A DNA stretch of 30,207 bases from a virus: positions 1-30,207 of the IMG/VR virus record IMGVR_UViG_3300032092_000166. One strand, written 5' to 3'. Both the position numbers and the translations under genes were made by a program. Each line of letters opens with the position of its first letter. The first letter of the stretch is position 1. The notes beneath the pieces are model-generated. The model was not told where the DNA came from. It searched no databases and saw nothing but the letters and a program-made list of their open reading frames with translations. Positions 1-7,150 of this stretch are shown in pieces.

Positions 1-14
1 TCAGCAACAGTCAT
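1..14 (-). CDS. start of a minus-strand gene cut by the left edge
   Basis: Only the first four codons are inside the window (Met-Thr-Val-Ala). The start is supported by a strong Shine-Dalgarno sequence on the minus strand, GAAGGA at about 19-26, six bases or so before the ATG. It lies 67 bases downstream of the minus-strand gene at 81-374, so the two probably share a transcript. Nothing can be said about its product. Confidence 0.5.
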
Positions 15-43
15 TGTAGTTCCTTCGTTGTGTTGAGGGATTT

Positions 44-67
44 GGGAGGGAGCTTGCGCTCCCTCCC
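44..67 (-). terminator. perfect stem-loop between two minus-strand genes
   Basis: A perfect 10-bp inverted repeat (GGGAGGGAGC at 44-53, GCTCCCTCCC at 58-67) with a 4-base loop. It sits just after the stop codon of the gene ending at 81. There is no T-tract on the 3' side of either strand, so it may be an attenuator or an RNA-stabilising hairpin rather than a true intrinsic terminator. Confidence 0.45.
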
Positions 68-80
68 GTCCGTCTTTGAC

Positions 81-374
81 TTAGAACTTCGGGCCGGCGG
101 TGGAGGCGGTGGCAGCCTTGGGGGCTTCCACATCCTTGATGGTGTAGGCGGGGACGCCGCCAAAACCCATCCCGAAGGCAAGGTACTGGTTTGCACCAAT
201 CACCTTGGCCTTGCGGGCCGCTGCCGAAGCCGTGTCCTGAAACGCCTTTTTGGCGTCCTTGGCAGCGGCGTCAGCTTTCAGCCACGCATCCGCCTTCTGG
301 CGAACCGGTGCTGACATGTTCTCCAAGGGCATCTTGGTGAACTCGGCCTTCACTTCATTGCGCTTCATAGCCAT
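81..374 (-). CDS. small Ala/Lys-rich hypothetical protein
   Basis: A 97-residue protein that I do not recognise. The N-terminal two thirds is highly charged and Ala/Lys-rich, probably helical (ENMSAPVRQKADAWLKADAA and following). A short hydrophobic, Gly-rich stretch follows near residues 62-77 (NQYLAFGMGFGGVPAYTI), then an Ala/Thr/Pro tail. The start at 374 has a good upstream site on the minus strand (GTGGAG about 7 bases away). An alternative start is the second Met two codons in. It is transcribed away from the packaging genes and ends before the hairpin at 44-67, so it may belong to an early or separate transcription unit. No function is assigned. Confidence 0.6.
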   Translation of the reverse strand: MAMKRNEVKAEFTKMPLENMSAPVRQKADAWLKADAAAKDAKKAFQDTASAAARKAKVIGANQYLAFGMGFGGVPAYTIKDVEAPKAATASTAGPKF

Positions 375-448
375 GGTAATGCTCCACGTTATAAAGCCCC
401 TAGCGATGTCAAAGAGCGGGTTCGGGGCTTAGGAACCCGTCTCCCTGC

Positions 449-472
449 CAGCGGTGCGGAAGTGCGCCGCTG
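449..472 (+). other. stable RNA hairpin in the control region
   Basis: CAGCGG (449-454) pairs with CCGCTG (467-472). If the plus strand is transcribed, two G-U wobbles and two G-C pairs extend this to a 10-bp stem (449-458 with 463-472) closed by a GAAG tetraloop. On the minus strand those wobbles become A-C mismatches, so the fold favours plus-strand RNA. It could be a leader structure or part of a small RNA. Confidence 0.35.
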
Positions 473-513
473 ACCCTTTCCTTAGACCATAACTGGCCAT
501 GAAAGGCAAGTTC

Positions 514-535
514 TGCCCGTTTCCCTAGGCGGGCA
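514..535. other. short inverted repeat in the control region
   Basis: TGCCCG (514-519) and CGGGCA (530-535) form a 6-bp perfect inverted repeat around a 10-base loop. No T-tract follows. The role is unknown; it may be an operator or a weak RNA hairpin. Confidence 0.25.
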
Positions 536-646
536 AGCCGCTGCAATCGCTAGCAAATCCGGCGGCGAAGGCAGGGGGAGGGGGGCACATGGACTGAGGG
601 GATCACGGCCCCCCGGTATGATAGTATACCTCGCACTACAACACCC

Positions 647-671
647 CAAAAACCCACGTGTATAGTTACGT
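647..671 (+). repeat. 25-base control-region motif, copy 1
   Basis: The core ACGTGTATAGTTACGT (656-671) recurs 69 bases downstream. Over 25 bases the two copies match at 21 positions, including an A-rich 5' flank. A C-rich tract follows each copy. The TATAG in the core resembles the end of single-subunit phage RNA polymerase promoters, and the outer ACGT...ACGT is partly palindromic, so either a phage-specific promoter or a protein-binding site is possible. Confidence 0.5.
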
Positions 672-715
672 AAGTACCCCCCACCCCTTACCGACCCCAA
701 AAAATCCAAGCCCCC

Positions 716-740
716 TCAAAACCAACGTGTATAGTTATGT
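716..740 (+). repeat. 25-base control-region motif, copy 2
   Basis: Second copy of the motif at 647-671 (ACGTGTATAGTTATGT core, 725-740). It ends 41 bases before the small terminase gene. The downstream C-rich segment, including CCGACCC, is also partly repeated, which suggests a degenerate tandem duplication of a regulatory element. Confidence 0.5.
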
Positions 741-781
741 CCCCTCTTCCCGACCCAATGATCAGGTGCTATCTTACATAG

Positions 782-1288
782 ATGGACAGGCACCCCTTAC
801 ACCTCACCAAGTGGACAGACCGGCTGGCGTTCGACATCGCCCTCTGCCTCGAAGGCAGCGGCGAGAGCCTCGACGAAGTCAAAGACCGGCATGGCATAGA
901 CGCCGATCAGTTGCTGGCGTTCAACCGCGATCCGGTGTTCCTCAAGCGCGTACAGATATATCGAGACGAAGTCCGCGAGAAGGGCGTCACCTTCAAACTA
1001 AAGGCCCGCGCGCAGGCCGAGGAACTCCTCACCACCAGCTACATGCTAATCCACGACCCCGGCGTGTCGCCTGCCGTGAAGGCCGACCTCATCAAGTCCA
1101 CCGTCAAGTGGGCTGGTCTGGAACCGAGGAACACCGATGACACCGCAGGAGGAGCGGGCGGAGGCGTCCGCATCACTATCAACTTGGGATCGTCGCCTTC
1201 AGACGCGCGCATCATCGACGCTACACCAATCCCGAACGATGACGACGCCGAACTCTACAGGCTCATGGACGAGTCCGATGACTTTTGA
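782..1288 (+). CDS. putative terminase small subunit
   Basis: A 168-residue protein just upstream of the large terminase gene. Small subunits bind the packaging-initiation site on phage DNA and recruit the large subunit. The first 60 residues look like a compact helical DNA-binding region (residues 28-58, with a helix-turn-helix-like EVKDRHGIDADQLLAFNRDP). Residues 71-115 (FKLKARAQAEELLTTSYMLI, then VKADLIKSTVKWAGLEP) have the helical oligomerisation pattern seen in many phage small terminase subunits. A Gly-rich linker and acidic tail follow. The start is the first ATG after the control region, with a somewhat distant AGGTG site at 764-768. The last 11 bases overlap the next small gene. The call rests on this pattern and on position, because small subunits diverge strongly. 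Confidence 0.65.
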   Translation: MDRHPLHLTKWTDRLAFDIALCLEGSGESLDEVKDRHGIDADQLLAFNRDPVFLKRVQIYRDEVREKGVTFKLKARAQAEELLTTSYMLIHDPGVSPAVKADLIKSTVKWAGLEPRNTDDTAGGAGGGVRITINLGSSPSDARIIDATPIPNDDDAELYRLMDESDDF

Positions 1289-1421
1289 GAGTACGAACCT
1301 GCGGCCCATCGAACAACTGATACCTATCCTCGCCAAGCAGGGTAAGTCATACACCATCCGCCTGCGGCGCAAGCCGAAGCAAACGGTCTACATACTCAAG
1401 GTTCTGGCCAATGGCAGTTGA
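1278..1421 (+). CDS. small basic protein between the terminase genes
   Basis: A 47-residue reading frame that overlaps the end of the small terminase gene by 11 bases and the start of the large terminase gene by 11 bases. It fills the otherwise non-coding gap of about 120 bases. The protein begins MTFESTNLRPIEQL and has a basic centre (IRLRRKPKQ) followed by a hydrophobic beta-like stretch (TVYILKVLA). GGACGAG about 6 bases upstream is a plausible ribosome site. The double overlap is typical of translationally coupled phage genes, which argues that it is real. I do not recognise a family. Confidence 0.55.
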   Translation: MTFESTNLRPIEQLIPILAKQGKSYTIRLRRKPKQTVYILKVLANGS

Positions 1422-2799
1422 CATCATCTACACCCCGCCGCCGACGGGGAAGAAGTTCATGTCCAGCAACGCCAAGATGCGCGTGATCATGGGTCCGGTC
1501 GGGTCCGGCAAGTCCGTGATGTGCTGCTTTGAGGTTATCCGGCGGGCATCGCAGCAGAAGCCCAACGACAAGGGAATCAGGCGCACACGCTGCGCGGTGG
1601 TCCGCGAGACCGCCCGCCAGTTGGAAGACACCACGATCAAGACGTTCCTCGACTGGTTCCCGCCGGGTGAGTGCGGCACGTACCTGCGTACTAAGAAGAC
1701 GTACCACTTCAAAGTCGGCGACATCGAGTGCGAGATCATGTTCCGCGCGCTGGACGACGCCGATGACGTAGCCAACCTGAACTCGCTGGAACTTAGCTTT
1801 GCGTGGTTCAACGAGTGCCGCGACATTCACCCTGACATCGTCGACGCCATGTCCAAACGTATCGGTCGATTCCCATCATCAAAAGACGGGGGACCGACGT
1901 GGCATGGGATGTGGGCTGATACCAACCCGCCGTCCATGGATAGCTGGTGGTACTACCAGATGGAGCAGATCAAACCGGAGGACGGGGTCAGCTTCAACGA
2001 CAACGGCTGGGATGTATTCAAACAACCGTCGGGGCGCAGCCCGCGCGCTGAGAACGTGGAGAACCTGCCCGAAGAATACTACGACACGCAGGGACGCTCT
2101 GACGAGTATGTGCGTGTTTTCATCGACGGTGAGTATGGCCTGACCAGCGCAGGGACGCCGGTCTACAAGTACTTCCGGACGGACTACCACATAGCAGCGA
2201 ACCCCCTGCGTCCGTTCCTCAACGGGCTGCGCCCCGTGGTCATCGGCCTTGACTTGGGTCTCACACCGGCAGCGGTCATCGGGCAGCAGGACCCGCGTGG
2301 GCGGGCACTCATCATTGGCGAGGCGGTTAGCTTCGACATGGGCATCCAGCGGTTCTTGCGGACCGTACTTAAACCGATGCTGTACGAACGCTTTCCCGGC
2401 GCACCAGTAATGATCGTGTGCGACCCGGCGGGGGTGCAGCGGGCGCAGACTGACGAGCGCAGCGCGGTAGACATCATTAAGGCTGAGGGATTTAAAGTGA
2501 TCTCGGCGAGGACTAACAGCATCTCGGCGCGCATCAACGCGGTCGACGACTACCTCATGCGGCAGGTGGATGGGGACCCGGCGTTCCTGCTTGACCCCGG
2601 ATGCACGGCGCTCAAGGCGGCCATGATGGGTGGGTACCGGTATAAGCTGAAACAGCCCGACACCATAGATAAAAATAAGCACAGCCACGTGGCCGAGGCG
2701 CTCCAGTACCTCTGCCTCCATTTGAATAGCGGATTCGCGGGTGCGGCAATTAGCCAGCGGCGCGAGGTTAAGCCAGTTGTTTCAGCCGGTTGGACGTGA
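1411..2799 (+). CDS. terL: terminase large subunit (ATPase/nuclease)
   Basis: A 462-residue packaging motor that pumps DNA into the prohead through the portal and cuts it. The ATPase domain has a Walker A motif GPVGSGKS at residues 28-35 and a Walker B-like hydrophobic strand ending in an acidic residue (LSFAWFNE, 128-135). The C-terminal RNase H-like nuclease domain shows three acidic/His clusters: GLDLG (D281), CDPAG (D338) and DKNKHSHVAEALQY (420-433). The length is usual for the family. AAGG sits upstream of the ATG at 1411, and the start overlaps the 47-residue gene. The stop codon lies within the promoter of the next gene. Confidence 0.93.
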   Translation: MAVDIIYTPPPTGKKFMSSNAKMRVIMGPVGSGKSVMCCFEVIRRASQQKPNDKGIRRTRCAVVRETARQLEDTTIKTFLDWFPPGECGTYLRTKKTYHFKVGDIECEIMFRALDDADDVANLNSLELSFAWFNECRDIHPDIVDAMSKRIGRFPSSKDGGPTWHGMWADTNPPSMDSWWYYQMEQIKPEDGVSFNDNGWDVFKQPSGRSPRAENVENLPEEYYDTQGRSDEYVRVFIDGEYGLTSAGTPVYKYFRTDYHIAANPLRPFLNGLRPVVIGLDLGLTPAAVIGQQDPRGRALIIGEAVSFDMGIQRFLRTVLKPMLYERFPGAPVMIVCDPAGVQRAQTDERSAVDIIKAEGFKVISARTNSISARINAVDDYLMRQVDGDPAFLLDPGCTALKAAMMGGYRYKLKQPDTIDKNKHSHVAEALQYLCLHLNSGFAGAAISQRREVKPVVSAGWT

Positions 2800-2805
2800 T
2801 ATACT
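2777..2805 (+). promoter_or_regulatory. sigma-70-like promoter with extended -10
   Basis: TTGTTT (2777-2782), a 17-base spacer, and TATACT (2800-2805) preceded by TGA, giving an extended -10 (TGnTATACT). The -10 box matches the consensus at 5 of 6 positions and the -35 at 3 of 6. It straddles the terL stop codon and ends 16 bases before the start of the next gene, so the 5' leader would be short. Confidence 0.55.
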
Positions 2806-2821
2806 ACCGGCGAGGTGGACT

Positions 2822-3868
2822 ATGGCGGTTAATCAATACGACATTGATCCCGAAGCCGATGCCAGAATAGCTAAACTGGCCGCTGATCTTGGTACTCAAA
2901 ACGGCGCGGCGCGTCAATTGGGAGTTAGTAAGGCGGCTGTGCAGAACGCCTGCCGTCGCCATTTAGAACGGTCAGCCGCTGTTCTATCGTTCGACAGGCC
3001 AAGGGCTGACCCACTACCACCGTCCGATCTGCCGTTCGATGAGCGGCTTGAGGTGATGAAAAAACGCAATGCGCTGCGAATAGCACATGCGAGGGCACAT
3101 GCGTGGCAGGCCGTGCGGATACCGATAAAAGGGCCATACGGCGTCTGCTGGTTTGGCGATCCCCACCTTGACGACCCGTACTGTGATCTGCATGGCTTCG
3201 AGCGTGATGCCACGATCTGCGCCGAAACCGAGGGGTTGTATGGCGCGAACGGCGGAGACTCGATTAACAACTGGGTCGGCAAGCTGGAACGTCTCTACGC
3301 TGATCAGTCAGCCACCGCTTCGGAGGGCTGGGAACTGGTAGAGTGGGCGATGAAGCATCTAGGCGTCAATTGGCTGCTGTGGATTCTGGGCAACCACGAC
3401 ACGTGGAACTACGGCAAAAGAATCTTTGACGGCATGAACACCGAACGCATCCTGATGCGCGACTGGGACGCCAAGCTACGACTTATCTCACCATGTGGAG
3501 GTATTGCTAAGGTCTGGGCAAGGCATGATTTCAAGGGCCACTCGATGTACAACGAGTTGCATGGGCTAAAGCGAGCGGCAATGGTCGACGAACACGCCGA
3601 CATCTATGCCGCGTTTCACAGACATACGTTTGGCACCGGTCAAGGTGAGTTTGCCGGCGGGCGGCGGTACACGCTGGTACGCGCCAAGGGCTACAAAGAG
3701 AGCGACGACTATGCGCTCAAGGGGCAGTTTACCGAGCAGCGCGCCGGACAATCGGTGGTCACGGTCATTACCCCGCATAACGAATATGCACCCGAAGTTA
3801 GCGTATTTGAGAACGTAGAGGAAGGCGCGGACTTCCTGACGTTCAAGCGCCGGAAAGCCGGTCTGTGA
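2822..3868 (+). CDS. metallophosphoesterase with N-terminal helix-turn-helix
   Basis: A 348-residue protein. Residues about 12-48 form a helix-turn-helix (NGAARQLGVSKAAVQNACRR), a likely DNA-binding arm. Residues about 105-290 carry the calcineurin-like metallophosphoesterase signature: GDPH (D113, H115), GGDS (D146), GNHD (191-193), a GH at 239-240, and HRH (266-268). These are the metal ligands of a two-metal phosphodiesterase or nuclease. The start at 2822 was chosen over an upstream in-frame ATG at 2741 because GAGGTGG lies directly before it and the upstream part lies inside terL. Its position next to the terminase and its DNA-binding arm suggest a DNA-processing enzyme; the substrate is unknown. 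Confidence 0.82.
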   Translation: MAVNQYDIDPEADARIAKLAADLGTQNGAARQLGVSKAAVQNACRRHLERSAAVLSFDRPRADPLPPSDLPFDERLEVMKKRNALRIAHARAHAWQAVRIPIKGPYGVCWFGDPHLDDPYCDLHGFERDATICAETEGLYGANGGDSINNWVGKLERLYADQSATASEGWELVEWAMKHLGVNWLLWILGNHDTWNYGKRIFDGMNTERILMRDWDAKLRLISPCGGIAKVWARHDFKGHSMYNELHGLKRAAMVDEHADIYAAFHRHTFGTGQGEFAGGRRYTLVRAKGYKESDDYALKGQFTEQRAGQSVVTVITPHNEYAPEVSVFENVEEGADFLTFKRRKAGL

Positions 3869-3879
3869 CGGACCTCCTG

Positions 3880-3888
3880 TGGTACTAT
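3880..3888 (+). promoter_or_regulatory. extended -10-like element
   Basis: TGGTACTAT fits an extended -10 pattern (TGn then TACTAT) in the 97-base gap before the gene at 3966. No convincing -35 lies 16-18 bases upstream, so this is a weak promoter candidate. Confidence 0.25.
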
Positions 3889-3965
3889 GCATTTCGGTAC
3901 GGAAAACCGTTGTCTAGATCAACTTGACATGTTACGGTCGCGCGTTCGCATATCTGGAGGCACTG

Positions 3966-4694
3966 ATGGCCAAGGTTAAGCCGATCAATATTGACATGAA
4001 GGGTCTGGAGGAAGCATCCAAGCCTTCGGCCCCGTCGTTTGACACGACTCGGCTGCAAGATCGTGCCGCTGAAGTGGCCAATCTAAGCGCCACGCGGGCT
4101 AAAGAGATGGGTGATAGGCGGGAAAAGTCGCCCAGCAAGGGTTCCTCGTCTGGCGGCGGCGAATCGTTCAGCAAAGCCTTTGCAAGGGCGCGCGAGAAAG
4201 GCGAAAAGACTTTCAAGTGGGGTACCGGCACCTACGGCACCAAGATGAAGGGCGAGACCAGCAGCGCCAAGCCGGCCAAGCCTGCCGCCAGTCCGTACAG
4301 CGCCAGCACGTCCACGAAGGACATCGCGCGCAACACCAAAACTGACAACTCGCAGATGTCAAACGCACAGAACCGTAAGTTCATGAGCGACAACGAGCGC
4401 GGCTATGAAGAGACTGCGGCGCGCAAACTGAGCAACCCCATCAGCCGGGTGGCGAGGGCGCTCGGCACGGAGATAACTGCGCCGACCATCTCGTCTAGCC
4501 GCGATGCACCGAAGGCTGCTGCACCCAAAGCCGCCGCATCGAAGCCGACCGGTTTTTCGGTAGACACCAAGGCGCTGGCCAAGGCCACTACTGACAGCCT
4601 GTCAGCGGCAGCTTCACGGGCTGTACCGCGCACGGGGTACTCAAACGCACCGAAGTCTTCATCGGGCACCGGATACGGGTCATTCAAGAAATAA
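3966..4694 (+). CDS. disordered Ala/Ser/Lys-rich hypothetical protein
   Basis: A 242-residue low-complexity protein, rich in Ala, Ser, Lys and Thr, with repeated Lys-Pro-Ala and Pro-Lys-Ala-Ala segments and a Gly/Ser-rich C-terminus. No enzymatic motif or membrane segment is visible. The start at 3966 follows a strong site (CTGGAGG, 3954-3960). An in-frame ATG at 3924 has no such site and is rejected. It is the last gene before the intrinsic terminator at 4762. The composition would suit a packaged, DNA-associated or head-associated basic protein, but that is inference only. Confidence 0.72.
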   Translation: MAKVKPINIDMKGLEEASKPSAPSFDTTRLQDRAAEVANLSATRAKEMGDRREKSPSKGSSSGGGESFSKAFARAREKGEKTFKWGTGTYGTKMKGETSSAKPAKPAASPYSASTSTKDIARNTKTDNSQMSNAQNRKFMSDNERGYEETAARKLSNPISRVARALGTEITAPTISSSRDAPKAAAPKAAASKPTGFSVDTKALAKATTDSLSAAASRAVPRTGYSNAPKSSSGTGYGSFKK

Positions 4695-4761
4695 CCTCTT
4701 GTGTCCCACAACGTCCCATGCTACCACATCTAGACCATTGTTGGTCCTCCCTTCGTTGACT

Positions 4762-4796
4762 CCCCCCGGTGGCCCTCCCCACCGGGGGGTTTTTTT
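4762..4796 (+). terminator. intrinsic terminator
   Basis: A perfect 11-bp GC-rich stem (CCCCCCGGTGG at 4762-4772 with CCACCGGGGGG at 4779-4789), a 6-base loop and seven T residues. It separates the packaging block from the portal gene. Confidence 0.93.
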
Positions 4797-4803
4797 GTTC
4801 AGA

Positions 4804-4811
4804 GATATACT
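4804..4811 (+). promoter_or_regulatory. possible -10 element upstream of the portal gene
   Basis: GATATACT matches the -10 region of the promoter at 2777-2805 and lies 40 bases before the portal start, just after a strong terminator, where a new promoter is expected. The bases 17 upstream are a G-run from the terminator stem, so no standard -35 is present. An activator or a phage-specific polymerase might be needed. Confidence 0.3.
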
Positions 4812-4851
4812 GTTGTGATGAGCCGGACATCATGTTAAACTTACGGTCCAT

Positions 4852-6903
4852 ATGGCAGGTCTGACTTTTCTCCGCGTCGTCGGGAACGACGAACTCGTTC
4901 GGCGAGAACGGGAGGAAATTGACCGTGCGCTACAGGCTCGTCAGAACCAACCACTAATTCTCGGTCTGACTGCACACCTCCGCGCCTGCTGGGACGCAGC
5001 GCGCATGGCCAAGAAGCCTATCGAGCGGATCATGCTGCGCGCTATGCGGCAGCGCAACGGCGAATATGAACCTGACAAGTTGGTACAGATCAAGTCGCAG
5101 GGCGGGTCTGAAATCTACATGATGATCACCGAGGTGAAGTGCCGTGCGGCTGAAAGCTGGCTGCGCGACATCCTCCTCGAAACTGGCGGTCCTCCGTGGG
5201 ACTTGGAAGCGACACCTATCCCTGATTTGTCACCGGGTCACGCGCAGGAGATACAGGCGTCATTCGCACAGAAGGTACTTGGCATCGTCGAGTCTACCGG
5301 ACAGGCACCTGACCCCACGCAGATGGAGGGGCTGCGCGAGATAGTCAATCAAGAGTACCGGTTCGCTCTACTCCGGCAGGCGCAGAGCCGTGCTGATAAG
5401 ATGAAGATTCGGGTACAAGATCAGTTTGCTCAAGGCGGCTGGCTTACGGCCTTCAACGACTTCATTACCGACATCGTCACGTTCCCTGCGGCTTTCGTCA
5501 AGGGGCCGGTTGTTCGCCGCCAGCGCGCACTGGGCTGGGAGAAGACCTCCGATGGTCGCACCACGGTGAAGCCTATTGAGCGGCTTGCGCCAGAGTACGA
5601 ACGTGTTGATCCGTTCCGCATCTACCCGGAGCCGGGGATCACCAACATTAACGATGGCTACATCTTTGAGCATCATCGTCTGTCACGCATGGAGTTGTCT
5701 GATCTTATCGGCGTTCCGGGCTACGACGACGACGCCATCCGTAAGGTGCTGGAGATCGGCAACGGACAGTCGTGGGTCTCCGAAGACGTGGAACTTCAGA
5801 AGGACGAAGAGGAACGCAAGTTCTACTCGTACATGCGTCCGACTACAGAATACGACGCACTGGAGTTCTGGGGTAAGGTCAGCGGCAAGATGCTGCGTGA
5901 GTGGGGTATGTCCGACGAGGATGTCCCTGACACGGCCCGCGAGTACGACGCCAACGTCTGGGCCGTCGGAAACTTTGTCGTCAAGGCGGTGCTGAACTAC
6001 GACCCGCTGGGCGAGAAACCGTACGCCAAGACCAGCTTCATCAAGTGCCCCGGTGCATTCTGGGGTAAGGGTATCCCTGAGATTATCGAGGACCTGCAAG
6101 GCGTCTGCAATGCTGCGGCCCGCGCGCTGGTGAACAACATGGGTCTGGCATCGGGTCCGCAGGTTGAGATCAACCTCGACCGCATTCCGCCCAACGAGGA
6201 CATCACTCAGCTTAGTCCATGGAAAATCTGGCAAACTATCAACGATCCGGCAGGGTCCTCGGCTCCGGCAGTACGATTCAACCAGCCGGACAGCCGCGCA
6301 ACCGAACTGGTCGGGGTCTACGAAAAGTTTAGCCGTCTGGCTGATGATCACTCTGGCATCCCGGCTTACATCTACGGCGACACCAATGTGCAGGGGGCGG
6401 GACGTACCTCGTCCGGCCTGTCGATGCTGATGGGTGCCGCTGGTAAGGGCATCCGTCAGGTTGTCATGCACATCGACAAAGATGTCATTGAGCCGATTGT
6501 GTATCGGCAGTTCGTCTACAACATGCGCTACGACCCGGATGAATCCATTAAGGGTGACGTGGCCATCGTAGCCAAGGGTACAGTCAACTTGGCGGTCAAG
6601 GAGACCGTCAACGTACGACGCATCGAGTTCCTCAACGCAACCGCCAATCCTTTCGACATCGAAATTATTGGTAAGGATGGCCGCGCCGCGATTCTTCGTG
6701 AAGTGGCTAAAGGGTTGCAAATGTCCGTGGACGATGTTGTCCCATCACGGGAGAAGTCTCTGGTCCTCCAAACGCAGCAGGCAGCGGCGCAATCCGCACA
6801 GCAGGCCCAACAGCCTGCACCTCAAGCGTTGGATGCGTCAGGGCAGCCCAAGGGTGGGGAAGCGGGTAACACGGTCAGTAGTCGCGTGAGTGGGGCAGCA
6901 TGA
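4852..6903 (+). CDS. portal protein (head-tail connector)
   Basis: A 683-residue protein. Portals form the dodecameric channel at one capsid vertex, through which terminase packages DNA and to which the tail attaches. The length is typical of portals of short-tailed phages. Supporting segments are the N-terminal KSQGGSEIYMMITEVKCRAA, the mid-region VDPFRIYPEPG, and GAGRTSSGLSMLMGAAGKGI near residue 515, a pattern I associate with this large-portal group. The C-terminus is a Gln/Ala-rich tail (QQAAAQSAQQAQQPAPQ) that may be flexible. No clear ribosome site precedes the ATG at 4852. The stop overlaps the next gene (ATGA), and the genes downstream encode scaffold and capsid. Confidence 0.9.
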   Translation: MAGLTFLRVVGNDELVRREREEIDRALQARQNQPLILGLTAHLRACWDAARMAKKPIERIMLRAMRQRNGEYEPDKLVQIKSQGGSEIYMMITEVKCRAAESWLRDILLETGGPPWDLEATPIPDLSPGHAQEIQASFAQKVLGIVESTGQAPDPTQMEGLREIVNQEYRFALLRQAQSRADKMKIRVQDQFAQGGWLTAFNDFITDIVTFPAAFVKGPVVRRQRALGWEKTSDGRTTVKPIERLAPEYERVDPFRIYPEPGITNINDGYIFEHHRLSRMELSDLIGVPGYDDDAIRKVLEIGNGQSWVSEDVELQKDEEERKFYSYMRPTTEYDALEFWGKVSGKMLREWGMSDEDVPDTAREYDANVWAVGNFVVKAVLNYDPLGEKPYAKTSFIKCPGAFWGKGIPEIIEDLQGVCNAAARALVNNMGLASGPQVEINLDRIPPNEDITQLSPWKIWQTINDPAGSSAPAVRFNQPDSRATELVGVYEKFSRLADDHSGIPAYIYGDTNVQGAGRTSSGLSMLMGAAGKGIRQVVMHIDKDVIEPIVYRQFVYNMRYDPDESIKGDVAIVAKGTVNLAVKETVNVRRIEFLNATANPFDIEIIGKDGRAAILREVAKGLQMSVDDVVPSREKSLVLQTQQAAAQSAQQAQQPAPQALDASGQPKGGEAGNTVSSRVSGAA

Positions 6904-7115
6904 AGCGGCCCGAACCACGTGTTGTAACTGAGGCGGCTCAGGTCCGGCTCCAGTATCAAGATTTTATGGCTTGGCTGGAAGCATGGCGTAAGGCCGAACT
7001 CGAACGACTGCCTCACGCGCTCGAACACACTGGCATGTATCAGGGCAGGTGCCAAGTGTTAGGGGAACTTGTCGGGTTCCTCAATGATGCCCCCAACCTA
7101 GCGGCTAGAACCTAG
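6900..7115 (+). CDS. small helical hypothetical protein coupled to the portal
   Basis: A 71-residue protein whose ATG overlaps the portal stop (ATGA), implying coupled translation at a defined ratio. It is predicted all-helical, with an aromatic/charged first helix (QVRLQYQDFMAWLEAWRKAE) and a second helix around GMYQGRCQVLGELVGFL. Similar small proteins often sit between portal and scaffold genes in this phage type, but I know of no assigned function. Confidence 0.7.
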   Translation: MKRPEPRVVTEAAQVRLQYQDFMAWLEAWRKAELERLPHALEHTGMYQGRCQVLGELVGFLNDAPNLAART

Positions 7116-7150
7116 CCGACTTATCACGCTCACAGATCGGAGCAATAACC

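Larger units (their letters stand above)
375..781. promoter_or_regulatory. divergent intergenic control region
   Basis: This 407-base stretch separates minus-strand genes on the left from the plus-strand packaging genes on the right, so promoters for both directions should lie here. I see no credible gene in it. It holds a hairpin at 449-472, another at 514-535, a G-rich run near 576-587, a short dyad GGTAT-N6-ATACC at 615-630, and two copies of a 25-base motif at 647-671 and 716-740. The dyad overlaps a minus-strand TATACT (628 to 623), a possible -10 box for leftward transcription, although no convincing -35 accompanies it. The regulatory role is inferred from layout and repeats. Confidence 0.55.

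Noticed and set aside
767-781. TGC-TATCTT as an extended -10 for the small terminase gene
   Set aside because: The start site would fall on or after the ATG and no -35 is visible.
3924-3954. TTGACA with CATATC as a promoter
   Set aside because: The spacer is 19 bases and the transcript would start beyond the ribosome site of the gene at 3966.
5683-6720. 345-codon minus-strand open frame inside the portal gene
   Set aside because: Antisense shadow of a GC-rich gene; the composition is not protein-like and the portal frame is strongly supported.
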